Assembly (NCBI RefSeq): GCF_010731795.1
Contig: NZ_AP022591.1
Location: 1,798,001-1,862,000, forward strand
Length of the DNA: 64,000 bases
Reading direction: 5' to 3'
Origin: Mycolicibacterium celeriflavum
Lineage (GTDB): Bacteria; Actinomycetota; Actinomycetes; Mycobacteriales; Mycobacteriaceae
The position numbers were made by a program, and so were the translations under genes. Below are positions 1 through 9,109 of the stretch, one piece after another. The notes below the pieces were generated by a model. It saw only the letters and a program-made list of their open reading frames with translations, had not been told where the DNA came from and did no database searches. The number at the start of each line of letters is the position of its first letter. Within the stretch, counting starts at the first letter, position 1.

Positions 1-683
1 CACTGGCGAAGGTCGCGGCGAAGAACTTCCGCAACGGCGCGCTGAATCCGAACGCCTTCCGCCGTAAGCCCATCCCCGAGGACCAGATCCTCAACTCAAC
101 GATGCTGAATTATCCGCTCACCCAGTACATGTTCTGCGCCCCCGACGAAGGTGCGGCGGCCGTCGTGATGTGTCGCGCCGACATCGCCGAGCGCTACACC
201 GCCAAGCCGGTGTACCTGCGGGCGGTCGAGGTTCGCACTCGTAAGTACGGCGCCTACGAGGTGAACACCACGTTCGCGCCGGTCGAGGAGGACGTCGCGC
301 CGACCGTCTACGCCGCGAAAGCCGCGTTCGAAAAAGCCGGTATGGCACCGGAAGACGTCGACGTCATTCAGTTGCAGGACACCGACGCCGGAGCGGAGAT
401 CATCCACATGGCCGAGTGCGGGTTCTGCGCCGACGGCGAGCAGGAGAAGCTGTTGGCCGACGGGGCAACCGAGATCACCGGCTCCCTGCCGGTCAACACC
501 GACGGGGGCCTGATCGCCAACGGCGAGCCGATCGGCGCGTCGGGTCTTCGGCAGATCCACGAACTGGTGCGCCAACTGCGCGGCGAGGCGGGCGACCGCC
601 AAGTCCCGGGAGAACCGAAAGTCGGCTTCTCTCAACTGTATGGCGCGCCGGGCACCGCCGCCGCGACGATCTTGACCACCTGA
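1..683 (+). CDS. Thiolase-fold lipid-transfer protein / acetyl-CoA acetyltransferase, C-terminal part
   Basis: The gene enters from the left edge already open in frame 3, so its start is outside the window; about 226 residues are visible up to TGA at 681-683. The fragment looks like the C-terminal half of the thiolase-like (Ltp/SCP-x) family: it has an AEDVDVIQLQDTDAGAEIIHM-like segment and a late glycine-rich stretch GGLIANGEPIGASGLRQIHE, corresponding to the GHPxGASG region of thiolases but with GEPIGASG, so the canonical His is replaced by Glu. Mycobacterial members often act in retro-aldol or thiolytic steps of side-chain catabolism, usually with a DUF35 partner that would lie upstream. 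Family assignment is good; the reaction is not known. Confidence 0.8.
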   Translation, partial: LAKVAAKNFRNGALNPNAFRRKPIPEDQILNSTMLNYPLTQYMFCAPDEGAAAVVMCRADIAERYTAKPVYLRAVEVRTRKYGAYEVNTTFAPVEEDVAPTVYAAKAAFEKAGMAPEDVDVIQLQDTDAGAEIIHMAECGFCADGEQEKLLADGATEITGSLPVNTDGGLIANGEPIGASGLRQIHELVRQLRGEAGDRQVPGEPKVGFSQLYGAPGTAAATILTT

Positions 684-756
684 CCCGCTCTGCTCGCGAG
701 CGGCGGATCAGCGCATAACCGCGAAAACATCGAGCTACGCAGGCATGCTGTAGGCC

Positions 757-1581
757 ATGCCCACGATCACCACGAGCGACGGCGTCGACATCTTCTTCAA
801 GGACTGGGGCTCGGGTCAACCGATCGTGTTCAGCCACGGTTGGCCGCTGTCGGCCGACGACTGGGACACCCAGATGCTGTTCTTCCTGAAGCACGGGTAC
901 CGCGTTGTCGCGCATGACCGTCGCGGCCACGGCAGGTCGTCGCAGGTTGCCGACGGTCACGACATGGACCATTACGTCGACGATCTTGCCGCGGTCGTCG
1001 AACACCTCGACCTGCGCGATGCGATCCATGTCGGACACTCGACGGGCGGCGGCGAGGTCGCGCATTACCTCGCGCGCCACGGTGAGAGTCGAGCGGCCAA
1101 GGCGGCGCTCATCAGCGCTGTGCCGCCGCTGATGGTCAAGACCGAGGCCAATCCAGCCGGACTGCCGAAGGATGTGTTCGACGACCTGCAGGCGCAATTG
1201 GCCGCCAACCGCTCGGAGTTCTATCGCGCGTTGCCGTCCGGCCCGTTCTACGGATTCAACCGCCCCGGTGTCGAGGCATCGGAAGCGATCATCGCGAATT
1301 GGTGGCGCCAGGGCATGATGGGCGGCGCCAAGGCGCACTACGACGGCATCGTCGCGTTCTCGCAGACGGACTTCACCGAGGACCTCAAGAAGATCACCGT
1401 TCCGGTTCTGGTGATGCACAGCGAGGACGACCAGATCGTGCCGTACGTCGCCGCGGGTCCGCGGTCCGCCGAACTGCTGCCGAACGGCACGCTGAAGACC
1501 TACCGGGGATTCCCGCACGGCATGCCGACCACGCATGCCGACGTCATCAACGCCGACCTGCTGGATTTCCTCCGGTCCTGA
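757..1581 (+). CDS. Alpha/beta hydrolase, non-haem chloroperoxidase-like
   Basis: A 274-residue single-domain alpha/beta hydrolase. The nucleophile elbow is GHSTGG at residues 93-98 (Ser95), an oxyanion-side FSHGWP motif is at 25-30, an acidic residue lies in the SEDDQIVP stretch, and the catalytic His is in FPHGMP near residue 254. Sequence and length fit the cofactor-free haloperoxidase/esterase group, which in vivo are usually esterases or lactonases. It starts with ATG 74 bp after the thiolase-like gene and is convergent with the SnoaL-like gene, whose stop lies only 3 bp away. The substrate cannot be told from sequence. Confidence 0.9.
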   Translation: MPTITTSDGVDIFFKDWGSGQPIVFSHGWPLSADDWDTQMLFFLKHGYRVVAHDRRGHGRSSQVADGHDMDHYVDDLAAVVEHLDLRDAIHVGHSTGGGEVAHYLARHGESRAAKAALISAVPPLMVKTEANPAGLPKDVFDDLQAQLAANRSEFYRALPSGPFYGFNRPGVEASEAIIANWWRQGMMGGAKAHYDGIVAFSQTDFTEDLKKITVPVLVMHSEDDQIVPYVAAGPRSAELLPNGTLKTYRGFPHGMPTTHADVINADLLDFLRS

Positions 1582-1584
1582 GCC

Positions 1585-2073
1585 CTACTTCAACACCCGA
1601 CGCGACAGCCGACCGATTGCGCGGCGCATCGGATCCGAGATGAACACGGCGACAAGGCCATTGCCGACGTCTTCGCGTAGACGCGTCAGCTTCGAGCTCT
1701 TGATGCGCCACTGCCCGTCGGCTTTCTCGTACGTCTCGGTGTAGTGCCCGTACCCACGCAGGTTGATGCCAGGACCGAATCGCACGACGTCCTCCAGTGC
1801 CCACACACCGCGCGCCGTCGTCGGCGAGGTGATCACGATCTCCGGTGCATGCACCTGATGCACGGTCGCCTGGTTGCGCAGACTTTTTCGGGTGAACGCG
1901 ACGAACTTGTCTGCGCCGTCGATTACCTTGCCGCCCGCTTCGGAGGTGTCGCTGAGAAAGTCGTCGGTGAAGATGGTGCGCCAGGCCGCCCACTGCTTGG
2001 TGTCGAGCAGCCTGCAGTAGCGCGCCTTCAACTGTTTGATCGCTTCGATCTCGACAAGATCGGCTTCGGTCAC
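1585..2073 (-). CDS. SnoaL/NTF2-like protein
   Basis: A 162-residue protein of the SnoaL-like NTF2 fold, recognised by the N-terminal EAIKQLKARYCRLLDTKQW helix and the W-R-hydrophobic-F-D-D-F pattern that opens these alpha+beta barrels. Members serve as small dehydratases, isomerases, cyclases or non-catalytic ligand-binding proteins. The GTG start overlaps the TGA of the upstream epimerase gene (GTGA), so it is the last gene of the eight-gene minus-strand operon running from 9960. A role on a hydrophobic intermediate of that operon is an inference from context. Confidence 0.85.
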   Translation of the reverse strand: MTEADLVEIEAIKQLKARYCRLLDTKQWAAWRTIFTDDFLSDTSEAGGKVIDGADKFVAFTRKSLRNQATVHQVHAPEIVITSPTTARGVWALEDVVRFGPGINLRGYGHYTETYEKADGQWRIKSSKLTRLREDVGNGLVAVFISDPMRRAIGRLSRRVLK

Positions 2074-3080
2074 TTGGCCATCTCTTTCGCGCGTTCGACA
2101 TAGAACCGCGCGGCGCGTCTGATCGACTCGGCGGTCGGCCGTGGCTGCCAGCCCAGTTCTCTGGTCGCCTTACTGTGGTCCGCCGGCGGCATGATGTGCA
2201 ACAGTCGGACACCGGTCGCGTTGATCGGAACCTCGCGTCGCACCAGCCTGCCGACGACGTTCGCCACGCGCACCGAGGCGTACACCACAGCGAGCGGGAC
2301 GCCGAATCGCGGTGGCGTCGCCCCCACTTCGGTTGCCGCTGTCTGCAACATGTCTCGCATCGACATGTATGACTCGGAGATGATGTACCGCTCGCCTATC
2401 CCGCCGTTCTCCCCGGCGAGCAGAAATGCCTCTGCGACATCCTCGATGCCGACGACCTCGGTGTGCACACCTGTGATGTAGGCGGGAATCTTGCCGAACG
2501 CGGCGTACTGCACCATCAACCCCTGATGCGGCTGCCAATCGCCCGGGCCGTACGGGTTCGACACGCACATTGCCACCGCCGGAAGCCCACGTTCGCGCAC
2601 GTAGCGCAGCACGAGATCTTCTGCCTGCCGGCGTGATTCGATGTACGCACCGCCCTTGTCGCCCCAGTCGAACGGCATGTCCTCGGTGACCGGACCTCGT
2701 CCGTCGCCCAGCGCGATCGTGCCGATGGTGCTGCAGAACACGAACCGATGAAGGTCGGCCTCGGCGGCGACGTCGAGCACCCGCTGCAGGCAGTTGACGT
2801 TCGTCTCGAACAGCGGCGCCGGGTCGCGCAGGTGGAAGCGGGTGTCCACGATGCAGTAGTAGACGACGTCGCGGTCCGACATCGCCGCTCGCAGTGCCTC
2901 GTCGTCGTAGAGATCGCCGTAGCAGCGCTCCACCTCGAGGTCGTCTATGGCCACTGTCGAACTGGTCTTGCGCAGGTACACCCGCACGTCGTCGCCGCGC
3001 TCGACGAGTTTGCGGGTGACGTGTGAGCCGACGAAGCCGCTGGGCCCCATCACGAGTGCTCGGCGGTTGGCGGGCGGCAA
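2070..3080 (-). CDS. NAD(P)-dependent epimerase/3-beta-HSD-like dehydrogenase
   Basis: An extended-SDR protein. The Rossmann motif GPSGFVGSH sits near the N-terminus, the active-site Tyr-x3-Lys-like region appears as YIESRRQAE (Tyr present, the Lys position occupied by Arg), and the NPYGPGDWQP segment is typical of epimerase/3-beta-hydroxysteroid dehydrogenase relatives. The open frame reaches 3155, but I prefer TTG at 3080: GGAAGG lies 8 nt before it and the encoded protein then starts just ahead of the Rossmann strand; GTG at 3089 abuts the GGAAG and is less likely. It is coupled by GTGA overlap to the SnoaL-like gene and follows the FadE gene by about 90 bp. It probably oxidises a hydroxy intermediate or reduces a carbonyl. 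Confidence 0.85.
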   Translation of the reverse strand: MPPANRRALVMGPSGFVGSHVTRKLVERGDDVRVYLRKTSSTVAIDDLEVERCYGDLYDDEALRAAMSDRDVVYYCIVDTRFHLRDPAPLFETNVNCLQRVLDVAAEADLHRFVFCSTIGTIALGDGRGPVTEDMPFDWGDKGGAYIESRRQAEDLVLRYVRERGLPAVAMCVSNPYGPGDWQPHQGLMVQYAAFGKIPAYITGVHTEVVGIEDVAEAFLLAGENGGIGERYIISESYMSMRDMLQTAATEVGATPPRFGVPLAVVYASVRVANVVGRLVRREVPINATGVRLLHIMPPADHSKATRELGWQPRPTAESIRRAARFYVERAKEMAK

Positions 3081-3172
3081 TGTTGTCACCTTCCGTGGGT
3101 CACGAACGTGCGCAAGTGTTGCTGGAAGCGCGGCGTGGCGTGCGCAAGCACGCACGCTCGCGCAGTGAAAGC

Positions 3173-4366
3173 TTAGGACGCTTTCTTGGCGACGGGCGCG
3201 TAGGCCGGCTTACCGAGGCCCAGCACGTACTGCGCAATCATGTTGCGGAACACCTCCAGCGTGCCACCGTAGATGCCGACCAGCGGCGCGAAGCGATACA
3301 CGTACTCCGCAGCGCCGTCGTCGGCGGCACCGTCGGCGCCGAGCGGCAGCGACGACGCGGTGCCGAGGAGGTCCATCAGAACCGGCGAAATGTCCCGCAT
3401 TGTCTGCGCCAGCGCCACCCGGCCGAAGATGCTGGTGGCCGAGAACGCCGCCTCCATGCGGGCGACGCTGCGTCCCAACCGGTACGCCACCGAGCCGTCG
3501 TCGATCAACCTGCGTCCGTTGGGTTCTGGCTCCGTGACCTTCGCCGCGGCCTTGTCGACCGCGGCGGCCATGGTGTTGGCCTGATGCATCATGATCGAGA
3601 CGTCCTGAAGACCGTCGGCCGCCGCTTCGACCGCGCCGTGCTCGACGTTGAGCGGTTCGCGCACCACCGTCCAGCCGTCGTTCACCTCGCCGAGGCGATA
3701 CTTGTCGTCCACGCGCACATCGCTGTAGTACACGATGTTCGTCCGATCACCGTCGACGGTGCGGATGCCCTGGATCTCGATGCCCGGCGAGTCCAGCGGT
3801 ACCAGGAACATGGTGAGGCTCTTGTGCTTCGGTGCGTCGGGATCGGTGTTGGTGATCAAGAAGACGTACTGGCAGTTGTGCGCTCCGGTGGTGAACATCT
3901 TCGAGCCATTAATGACCCACCCGTCGCCGTCGCGCACGGCTCTGGTCTTGCACGTCGCGACGTCGGATCCGCCTTCGGGTTCGGTGTAGCCCAGGCAAAG
4001 CCGGACCTCGCCGGTGTACACCCGCGGCATCACCTCGGCCTTGAGTTCGGGGGAGCCGAACTTGTCCACCGACCGCGCGATCATTGCGGTGGTGCCGAAC
4101 GTCACCCACGGCACGTGTGCGCGGCGCTTCTCCAGTTCCCAAATCCGACGCCGGACCCGGTTGAACCCGCCTTCGGATTCGGGCTTCCATTCGCGCGCGA
4201 GGTAACCGGCCTTGCCGAGCGCGAGGTGGACGCCTTCGTCGAAGTTGTCGCCGGTCTCACGATCGCGGCGCCGGACGTCCTCGGTGACTATCTCACGCAG
4301 GAACGCGCGCGCCTCGTCCTGGAAGGCCTGGTCTTCGTCGGAGAGTTCGACCCGTGAGAAATCCAT
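3173..4366 (-). CDS. Acyl-CoA dehydrogenase, larger subunit of a pair
   Basis: A 397-residue acyl-CoA dehydrogenase family protein with the FAD/substrate motifs LGYTEPEGGSDVA and GWVINGSKMFTTGAHN. At the place of the usual catalytic Glu in YEGTSEI the protein reads YGGTLEV, so the base is Gly here; this is typical of subunits that act as heteromers. It immediately abuts (0 bp) a second, more divergent FadE gene upstream, the arrangement known from the alpha2beta2 FadE pairs of mycobacterial steroid side-chain catabolism. I infer a two-subunit dehydrogenase acting on a bulky acyl-CoA made by the ligase at 6270-7886. Confidence 0.9.
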   Translation of the reverse strand: MDFSRVELSDEDQAFQDEARAFLREIVTEDVRRRDRETGDNFDEGVHLALGKAGYLAREWKPESEGGFNRVRRRIWELEKRRAHVPWVTFGTTAMIARSVDKFGSPELKAEVMPRVYTGEVRLCLGYTEPEGGSDVATCKTRAVRDGDGWVINGSKMFTTGAHNCQYVFLITNTDPDAPKHKSLTMFLVPLDSPGIEIQGIRTVDGDRTNIVYYSDVRVDDKYRLGEVNDGWTVVREPLNVEHGAVEAAADGLQDVSIMMHQANTMAAAVDKAAAKVTEPEPNGRRLIDDGSVAYRLGRSVARMEAAFSATSIFGRVALAQTMRDISPVLMDLLGTASSLPLGADGAADDGAAEYVYRFAPLVGIYGGTLEVFRNMIAQYVLGLGKPAYAPVAKKAS

Positions 4367-5413
4367 TTACTCGCCCTCTCCACTTTCCCGCGCCGCGACG
4401 ATCTCGGCGATGTACTTGGCGCTGGCGGCGGGGTCCCCTCCGGCCAGCGCCCAGCCTCTGGCGCGTAACAGGTATGCGCTGGCGGCGGCCTCGGCCGAAA
4501 CCCCGAGCCCGCCCTGGACCTGGACCGCCATCGTGGCGGCCTTGGACGCCTCTTCGGCCATGAACACGAATGCCGAGGGGGCCAGTTCGGGCCGCTCGTC
4601 GGGCTCGTTGTCGAGGAACCACGCCGCGCGGCGCGCGAGGTTGCGCCCGCCCTGGACCGTGATCGCGATATTGGCCAGCGGATGCGAGATCGCCTGCAAT
4701 GTCGAGATCGGCACACCGAGGGTGTAGCGGGTCTTGGCGAACTCGGCCGCGATGGTCATCGTCTCTTCGACGAGGCCGACCAGCGCCGCGGCGGTCAAGA
4801 CGCGCCATTCGTCCAGTGCCCGTTGATATTCCGCCAGCGCCTGGGTCCCGCTCGCCAGGACCGTCCGGCTGTCAGCGGCCGACGGGTCGATCCAGGCCAT
4901 CGGCAACCGGCCGATGTTGTCGACCTTGACGGGCCGGGTGGCGAAGGTCAGCTTGACGATGTCGTCTCCGGCGCGCACGACGAGATGGTCGGCGACCGCT
5001 CCGCTGGGCAGCAGTCGCATCCCGGGGGCGCTGTCCTGCTGTGGGTCGAGGCCGACGATCTGCGTGCCGCTGACGATTTCAGGATCGACGGAGCCGAGTC
5101 GGCCGAGCAAGCGCGCAGCGCAGACGTGGTCGATCCACGGCACCGGGGCCAGCGACCGGCCGATCTCCTCGGCCACCAACGTCAGGTCGACCAGCGTCGC
5201 GCCGTCGCCGCCCAGGGCTTCGGGCAGCGCCATCGTGGTCGCGCCCGTGGTGCACAGCCGCTCCCACAGGCTCTTGTCGAAGCCGGATGCCTCTGCCGCG
5301 CGGACGGTTTCGATCGAACAGTGGGTCTTGAAGAAGTCCTTGTACGCCGCCTGTAGCGCCTGGTGGTCCTCGGACAGGCTGTAGTCGAGCCTGCGCAGTT
5401 CGTAGCGGTCCAT
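4367..5413 (-). CDS. Acyl-CoA dehydrogenase, smaller subunit of a pair
   Basis: A 348-residue divergent acyl-CoA dehydrogenase homologue. It has the N-terminal helical domain (SEDHQALQAAYKDFFKTHC) and the C-terminal helical domain ending VQVQGGLGVSAEAAASAYLL, but the middle FAD-contact motifs are poor and the YEGTxE motif is missing. The ATG at 5413 has GGAG 6 bp upstream and overlaps the stop of the preceding amidohydrolase gene (TGATG). Together with the abutting gene at 3173-4366 it most likely forms one heteromeric enzyme. A longer open frame upstream is only a shadow of the amidohydrolase gene. Confidence 0.88.
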   Translation of the reverse strand: MDRYELRRLDYSLSEDHQALQAAYKDFFKTHCSIETVRAAEASGFDKSLWERLCTTGATTMALPEALGGDGATLVDLTLVAEEIGRSLAPVPWIDHVCAARLLGRLGSVDPEIVSGTQIVGLDPQQDSAPGMRLLPSGAVADHLVVRAGDDIVKLTFATRPVKVDNIGRLPMAWIDPSAADSRTVLASGTQALAEYQRALDEWRVLTAAALVGLVEETMTIAAEFAKTRYTLGVPISTLQAISHPLANIAITVQGGRNLARRAAWFLDNEPDERPELAPSAFVFMAEEASKAATMAVQVQGGLGVSAEAAASAYLLRARGWALAGGDPAASAKYIAEIVAARESGEGE

Positions 5414-6273
5414 CACTGCTCCTGGTCGTCGGTCCCGAAGAAGAACTCGTGGGCGTTGTTGTACAGGTAGTTGTCCAGCGCCTCGGCGGGCAGGTCGAGG
5501 GCGAGGGCCTCGGGAACGACCCGGCGCATCTTGAGCACCGGCCAGTCCGACGCATAGATCACCTTGTTCGGTCCTCGGGTGCGCATGTAGTGAAGCAGGC
5601 TGTCGGGCAACCGCTTCGGCGACCACGCCGACGTCATCAGGCGAAGATTCTGGTACTTGATCAGCAGTCGGATCGCGACGTCCCACCACGGATCGGCACC
5701 GTGGATCATGCACAGCTTGAGTTCGGGGAACCGCACGCAGACCCGGTCGAGGTGGATCGGGTTCTGCGCCTCGCCGGGAATCGGCGGTCCCGGCAGGCCG
5801 GTGTTGACGCACAGCGGCAACCCGAGTTCGGCGCACTTGGTGTAGAGCGGGTAGTACACGGCGTCGCTGGGCGGATACTGACCGTCGCCCCAGAAGCTCG
5901 GTCCCACAGCCGTATACGCCACCGGCAGGTCCTTGACGACGGCCGTCAGCTCCCGCAGTGACGGGATGGGCCGCAACAGGTTGACACCCCCCATCGCCAG
6001 CGCGAACCTGTCGGGCCTGGCGTCGACGAACTTGCGCGCCGTCGTCGAGGGTTTGGCGATGCTGTCCATCAGGATCGCCTTGACGACGCCCTGTTCGTCC
6101 ATCTCGTCGAGCAATTCGCTCAGATCGACGGGCGCGAACATCGACTGCGGGCCCTTGAAATAGTCGTCGCGGACCTTGAGCATCCACGTCGGCTGTTGCT
6201 CGGTCTCGCCGAAGTGGACGTTGACCAGGCAGTCAATGGCCCGGTTGGCCTTCGGGGAGGCTTGGGCGCTCAT
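5413..6273 (-). CDS. Amidohydrolase-2 (ACMSD-like) family protein
   Basis: A 286-residue metal-dependent TIM-barrel protein of the amidohydrolase-2 family. Visible landmarks are an N-terminal DCLVNVHFGE strand where the usual HxH metal motif reads NxH, a mid-protein MIHGADPWW strand, and a C-terminal YASDWPV with the conserved Asp. Such proteins decarboxylate or hydrolyse cyclic or dicarbonyl intermediates. I chose the ATG at 6273 because it overlaps the upstream ligase stop (ATGA) and begins just before the barrel; the open frame continues upstream without similarity. It is the second of two such enzymes in this operon and the reaction is unknown. Confidence 0.87.
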   Translation of the reverse strand: MSAQASPKANRAIDCLVNVHFGETEQQPTWMLKVRDDYFKGPQSMFAPVDLSELLDEMDEQGVVKAILMDSIAKPSTTARKFVDARPDRFALAMGGVNLLRPIPSLRELTAVVKDLPVAYTAVGPSFWGDGQYPPSDAVYYPLYTKCAELGLPLCVNTGLPGPPIPGEAQNPIHLDRVCVRFPELKLCMIHGADPWWDVAIRLLIKYQNLRLMTSAWSPKRLPDSLLHYMRTRGPNKVIYASDWPVLKMRRVVPEALALDLPAEALDNYLYNNAHEFFFGTDDQEQ

Positions 6274-7886
6274 GTCAGCGACGCCTGTTGTGTTGCGGTG
6301 CTTTTCGCCCAGCGGTAATCGGGCTTGCCGTTGCCGAGGCGACGAATCTGATCGACAAAGATGAACTCCTTCGGCGACTTGAAACGTGCGAGGCTCGACG
6401 TGCAGTGTGTGCGCAGTGCGTCGTGGGTGGCATGCGCGCCGTCCCGCAGTGCGACGAGTGCCACCACTTCCTGGCCCCACCGCTCGCTGGGCCGCCCCAC
6501 CACCAGCGCGTCGGCGATCCCTGGGTGGCCGCGCAACACTTCCTCGACCTCCTCGACGAACACCTTCTCGCCCCCGGTGTTGACCACCAGTGAGTCGCGG
6601 CCGAACAACCGCAGCGTGCCGTCGGCCGCCAGCGATCCCCGGTCGCCGGAGATCACCACGCGGCGGCCGTCGACGACCGGGAACGTCCGTCGTGTCGCCG
6701 CTTCGTCGTCGAAGTAGCCCAGCGGAATGCGCCCGCCGCGGGCGACGAAGCCGACCTCGTCTTCGCCGGGGGCCAAGAAGCGGCGGTAGTCCTCGGACAG
6801 CACCAGCGCACCTTCACGCAGTTCGAAGGTGTCCTTTTCCTGGCCGCGCTGGCTGCGGCCGAACCCGACGTTGCCGGTTTCGGAGGACCCGTACCCGTTG
6901 ATCAACGTGATCTGCGGCAGCAGGTCCAATAGCGCGCGTTGGTGTTTCGGATTGGTCGCCGCTCCCCCGGTCCCGATCGCGAACAACGACGACAGGTCAT
7001 AGGAGCCGCTGCGCAACTCGTCGACCAGCGGCGCGGCGTAGGCGTCCCCGACCATCGTCATCAGGCCGACCTTCTCCCGTTGCGCGGTTTCCAGTACCGC
7101 GCGCGGGTCGAACCTCGTCCGGTCATAGAGGATCACCGGCAGGCCGTTGAGCAGAGCGGCGAACGCCGTCCACATCCCAGCGGCGTGCATCAGCGGAGAT
7201 ACCGCGAACCACGGTTGACCCCCGTGTGCGACCTTGGCGTGAATCTCGTCGACGGAGTCGTGATCGGCACCGTTCATCGAGATGACGTAGGTGTCGCTCT
7301 GGCGCCACATCACGCCCTTGGGTCGGCCGGTGGTGCCGCCGGTGCACACCATCATCACGTCGTCGGGCGACGGCGCGATGTGGTGGTCGGTATCGCCTTG
7401 CCCCAGCGCATCTTCCAACGGAGTCGCACAGGGCAACTGCGGAACCGAACTGTCGTCGTCGACCGAGATCATCAGGTCGGCGCTCGCCGGCGGGAGCACG
7501 TCGGCGAACCTCGGCCCGAAGGACCGGTGGTAGATGACCGCGCGGGGGCGTAGGTAGTCGAGGAGTTCGGCGACCTCGCGGGGGGTGTAGTTGTAGTTCA
7601 CGTTCACCGGCACCGTGCGCGCCTTCAGGCAGCCGATCACCATGTCGGGGTAGAGGTCGTTGTGCATGAGCAGCGCGACGCGGTCCTGCCCGCACTCCCA
7701 GTTCTGCAGTTCGGCGCGTTCGCGGTGCGCGCCGAACCCGTGGCCGGCAAGGTAGTTCGCGAGCCGACGGGTGCGGTCGGCCGACTCACCGAACGTGCTG
7801 CGGCGGGCGCCGCAGACCGTCATCAGCCGATCCGGCACCGCCTGGGCGATCGCGTCGAGGACCGCCCCGATGGTCCATTCGCTCAT
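6270..7886 (-). CDS. AMP-forming acyl-CoA ligase (FadD type)
   Basis: A 538-residue ANL-family enzyme that should activate a carboxylic acid to its CoA thioester. Core motifs are the P-loop CTGGTTGRPKGVMWR, GYGSSETG, ISGDRG, the hinge-like GGEKVFVEEVEEVL and the C-terminal catalytic Lys in GNGKPDYRWAK. The TGGTTGxPKGVMWR and PDYRWAK signatures resemble the FadD17/FadD19 group of mycobacteria that handle sterol-like or other bulky acids. ATGA overlaps join it to amidohydrolase genes on both sides, so it probably feeds CoA esters to the whole operon. Confidence 0.92.
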   Translation of the reverse strand: MSEWTIGAVLDAIAQAVPDRLMTVCGARRSTFGESADRTRRLANYLAGHGFGAHRERAELQNWECGQDRVALLMHNDLYPDMVIGCLKARTVPVNVNYNYTPREVAELLDYLRPRAVIYHRSFGPRFADVLPPASADLMISVDDDSSVPQLPCATPLEDALGQGDTDHHIAPSPDDVMMVCTGGTTGRPKGVMWRQSDTYVISMNGADHDSVDEIHAKVAHGGQPWFAVSPLMHAAGMWTAFAALLNGLPVILYDRTRFDPRAVLETAQREKVGLMTMVGDAYAAPLVDELRSGSYDLSSLFAIGTGGAATNPKHQRALLDLLPQITLINGYGSSETGNVGFGRSQRGQEKDTFELREGALVLSEDYRRFLAPGEDEVGFVARGGRIPLGYFDDEAATRRTFPVVDGRRVVISGDRGSLAADGTLRLFGRDSLVVNTGGEKVFVEEVEEVLRGHPGIADALVVGRPSERWGQEVVALVALRDGAHATHDALRTHCTSSLARFKSPKEFIFVDQIRRLGNGKPDYRWAKSTATQQASLT

Positions 7887-9109
7887 CGTTGGGCGCCGGC
7901 CCGCACGTTCGCGCCGAGCAGCTCGAGAGCATTGTCGCGCATCACCTTCCGGGTGTCTTCGACACTGAACTCGGGGAACTGCGGGATGTCGGCGGTGAAC
8001 GCCATGGGGTCGGCGAGGCCTTCACCGTGCGGCCAGTCCGAACCGAACAGGATCTTGTCCACGCCGATGGTCTCGGCCAGCAGTTTGACGTCGTCCTCGT
8101 AGTACGGCGCGATCCAGACGTTGTTGCGCAACTGCTCGACCGGGTCCTCCTTGAAGTGGTACGGCGCCGTGTTGGCCGCCTTCTTCAGCCGCTTGATCAA
8201 CCGATAGACGAAGTAGGAGCCGTTCTCGATGCTGGCCACCTTCAGCTTCGGATGCCGGGTGAACACCTGGTGCACGATCATCGAGGCCATCGTGTCGTGG
8301 ATGGCGCGGTCGTCGAGCAGAACCTGGTCGAGCGGGTCCTTCTTGCCGAAGCCCTCGAACGTCGACTTGCCGCCCCACAGCGCCGCGATCGCCAGGTATC
8401 CGCTGTCGGACAGGTGGAAGATCACCGGAACGCCGGCTTCGGCGAGGCGCGCCCAGACCGGGTCGTGCAGCGGGTCGCCCAGCGACCGCGGTTTCACCAC
8501 GCCGGGCACCGGTGCGGGTCGCACGCATACCGTCTTGGCGCCCCGACCCAGGACGAACTCGACCTCTTCGACAGCCTTGTCGGGGTCGGCCAGCGAGATG
8601 ATCGGCGCCGAGATGAACCGGTGGTCGGGCCGGTCAAAGCCCCAATCCTCGTCCAACCACAGGTTGAACGCGTGCACCGACGCCATCGTCGCCTCGATGT
8701 CGTGCTTGAGCGCCTCCTCGACGCCGCACGCGAACGTCGGCAGCATGAACACCGTCTCGAGGTTCTGCTTGTCGAGGATCTTCACCCGGGCGTCACGGTT
8801 CTGATACTCGGGATGGTCGGCCAACCGGTCGACCTTCATCAGTGACGCCGGGTCGACGCCGTCGGGGATCTCGCCGCGGAACAGCAGGTCCAGGCAGCCC
8901 GGTTCGATGATCGGGTCGAACGTCGGGTTCGGAATGAATTGGTTGATGACGCCACCCATGACCGCGAACGTCCGCTTGCCATCGGAAAGCATCTGCACCC
9001 CACGGCGTTTGAACTCCTTGGGCAGGTGCCTGGTGAAGGAGTCGATCGGCTCGTAGTAGTGGTTGTCGACGTCGATGGCCATGTAGTCCAGCGGCTTCGG
9101 GGAAGTCAT
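7883..9109 (-). CDS. Amidohydrolase-2 family protein
   Basis: A 408-residue amidohydrolase-2 protein of the mycobacterial type that begins AIDVDNHYYEPIDSF and carries FHLSDSGY and the late FGSDWPHGEGL with the metal-binding Asp. ATG at 9109 is preceded by GAGGACACCCG and overlaps the upstream crotonase stop (ATGA); the longer open frame to 9850 is antisense-like noise. It is larger than the second family member at 5413-6273, and the two flank the ligase gene. A ring-opening hydrolase or a decarboxylase on a CoA ester is a reasonable but unproved guess. Confidence 0.9.
   Translation of the reverse strand: MTSPKPLDYMAIDVDNHYYEPIDSFTRHLPKEFKRRGVQMLSDGKRTFAVMGGVINQFIPNPTFDPIIEPGCLDLLFRGEIPDGVDPASLMKVDRLADHPEYQNRDARVKILDKQNLETVFMLPTFACGVEEALKHDIEATMASVHAFNLWLDEDWGFDRPDHRFISAPIISLADPDKAVEEVEFVLGRGAKTVCVRPAPVPGVVKPRSLGDPLHDPVWARLAEAGVPVIFHLSDSGYLAIAALWGGKSTFEGFGKKDPLDQVLLDDRAIHDTMASMIVHQVFTRHPKLKVASIENGSYFVYRLIKRLKKAANTAPYHFKEDPVEQLRNNVWIAPYYEDDVKLLAETIGVDKILFGSDWPHGEGLADPMAFTADIPQFPEFSVEDTRKVMRDNALELLGANVRAGAQR

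Noticed and set aside
3023..4357. A long open frame (444 codons) opposite the FadE gene, and many other antisense frames over 200 codons
   Set aside because: In GC-rich DNA third-position bias keeps antisense frames open. These translations are rich in Arg/His/Val with no family motif, while the opposite strand encodes recognisable enzymes.
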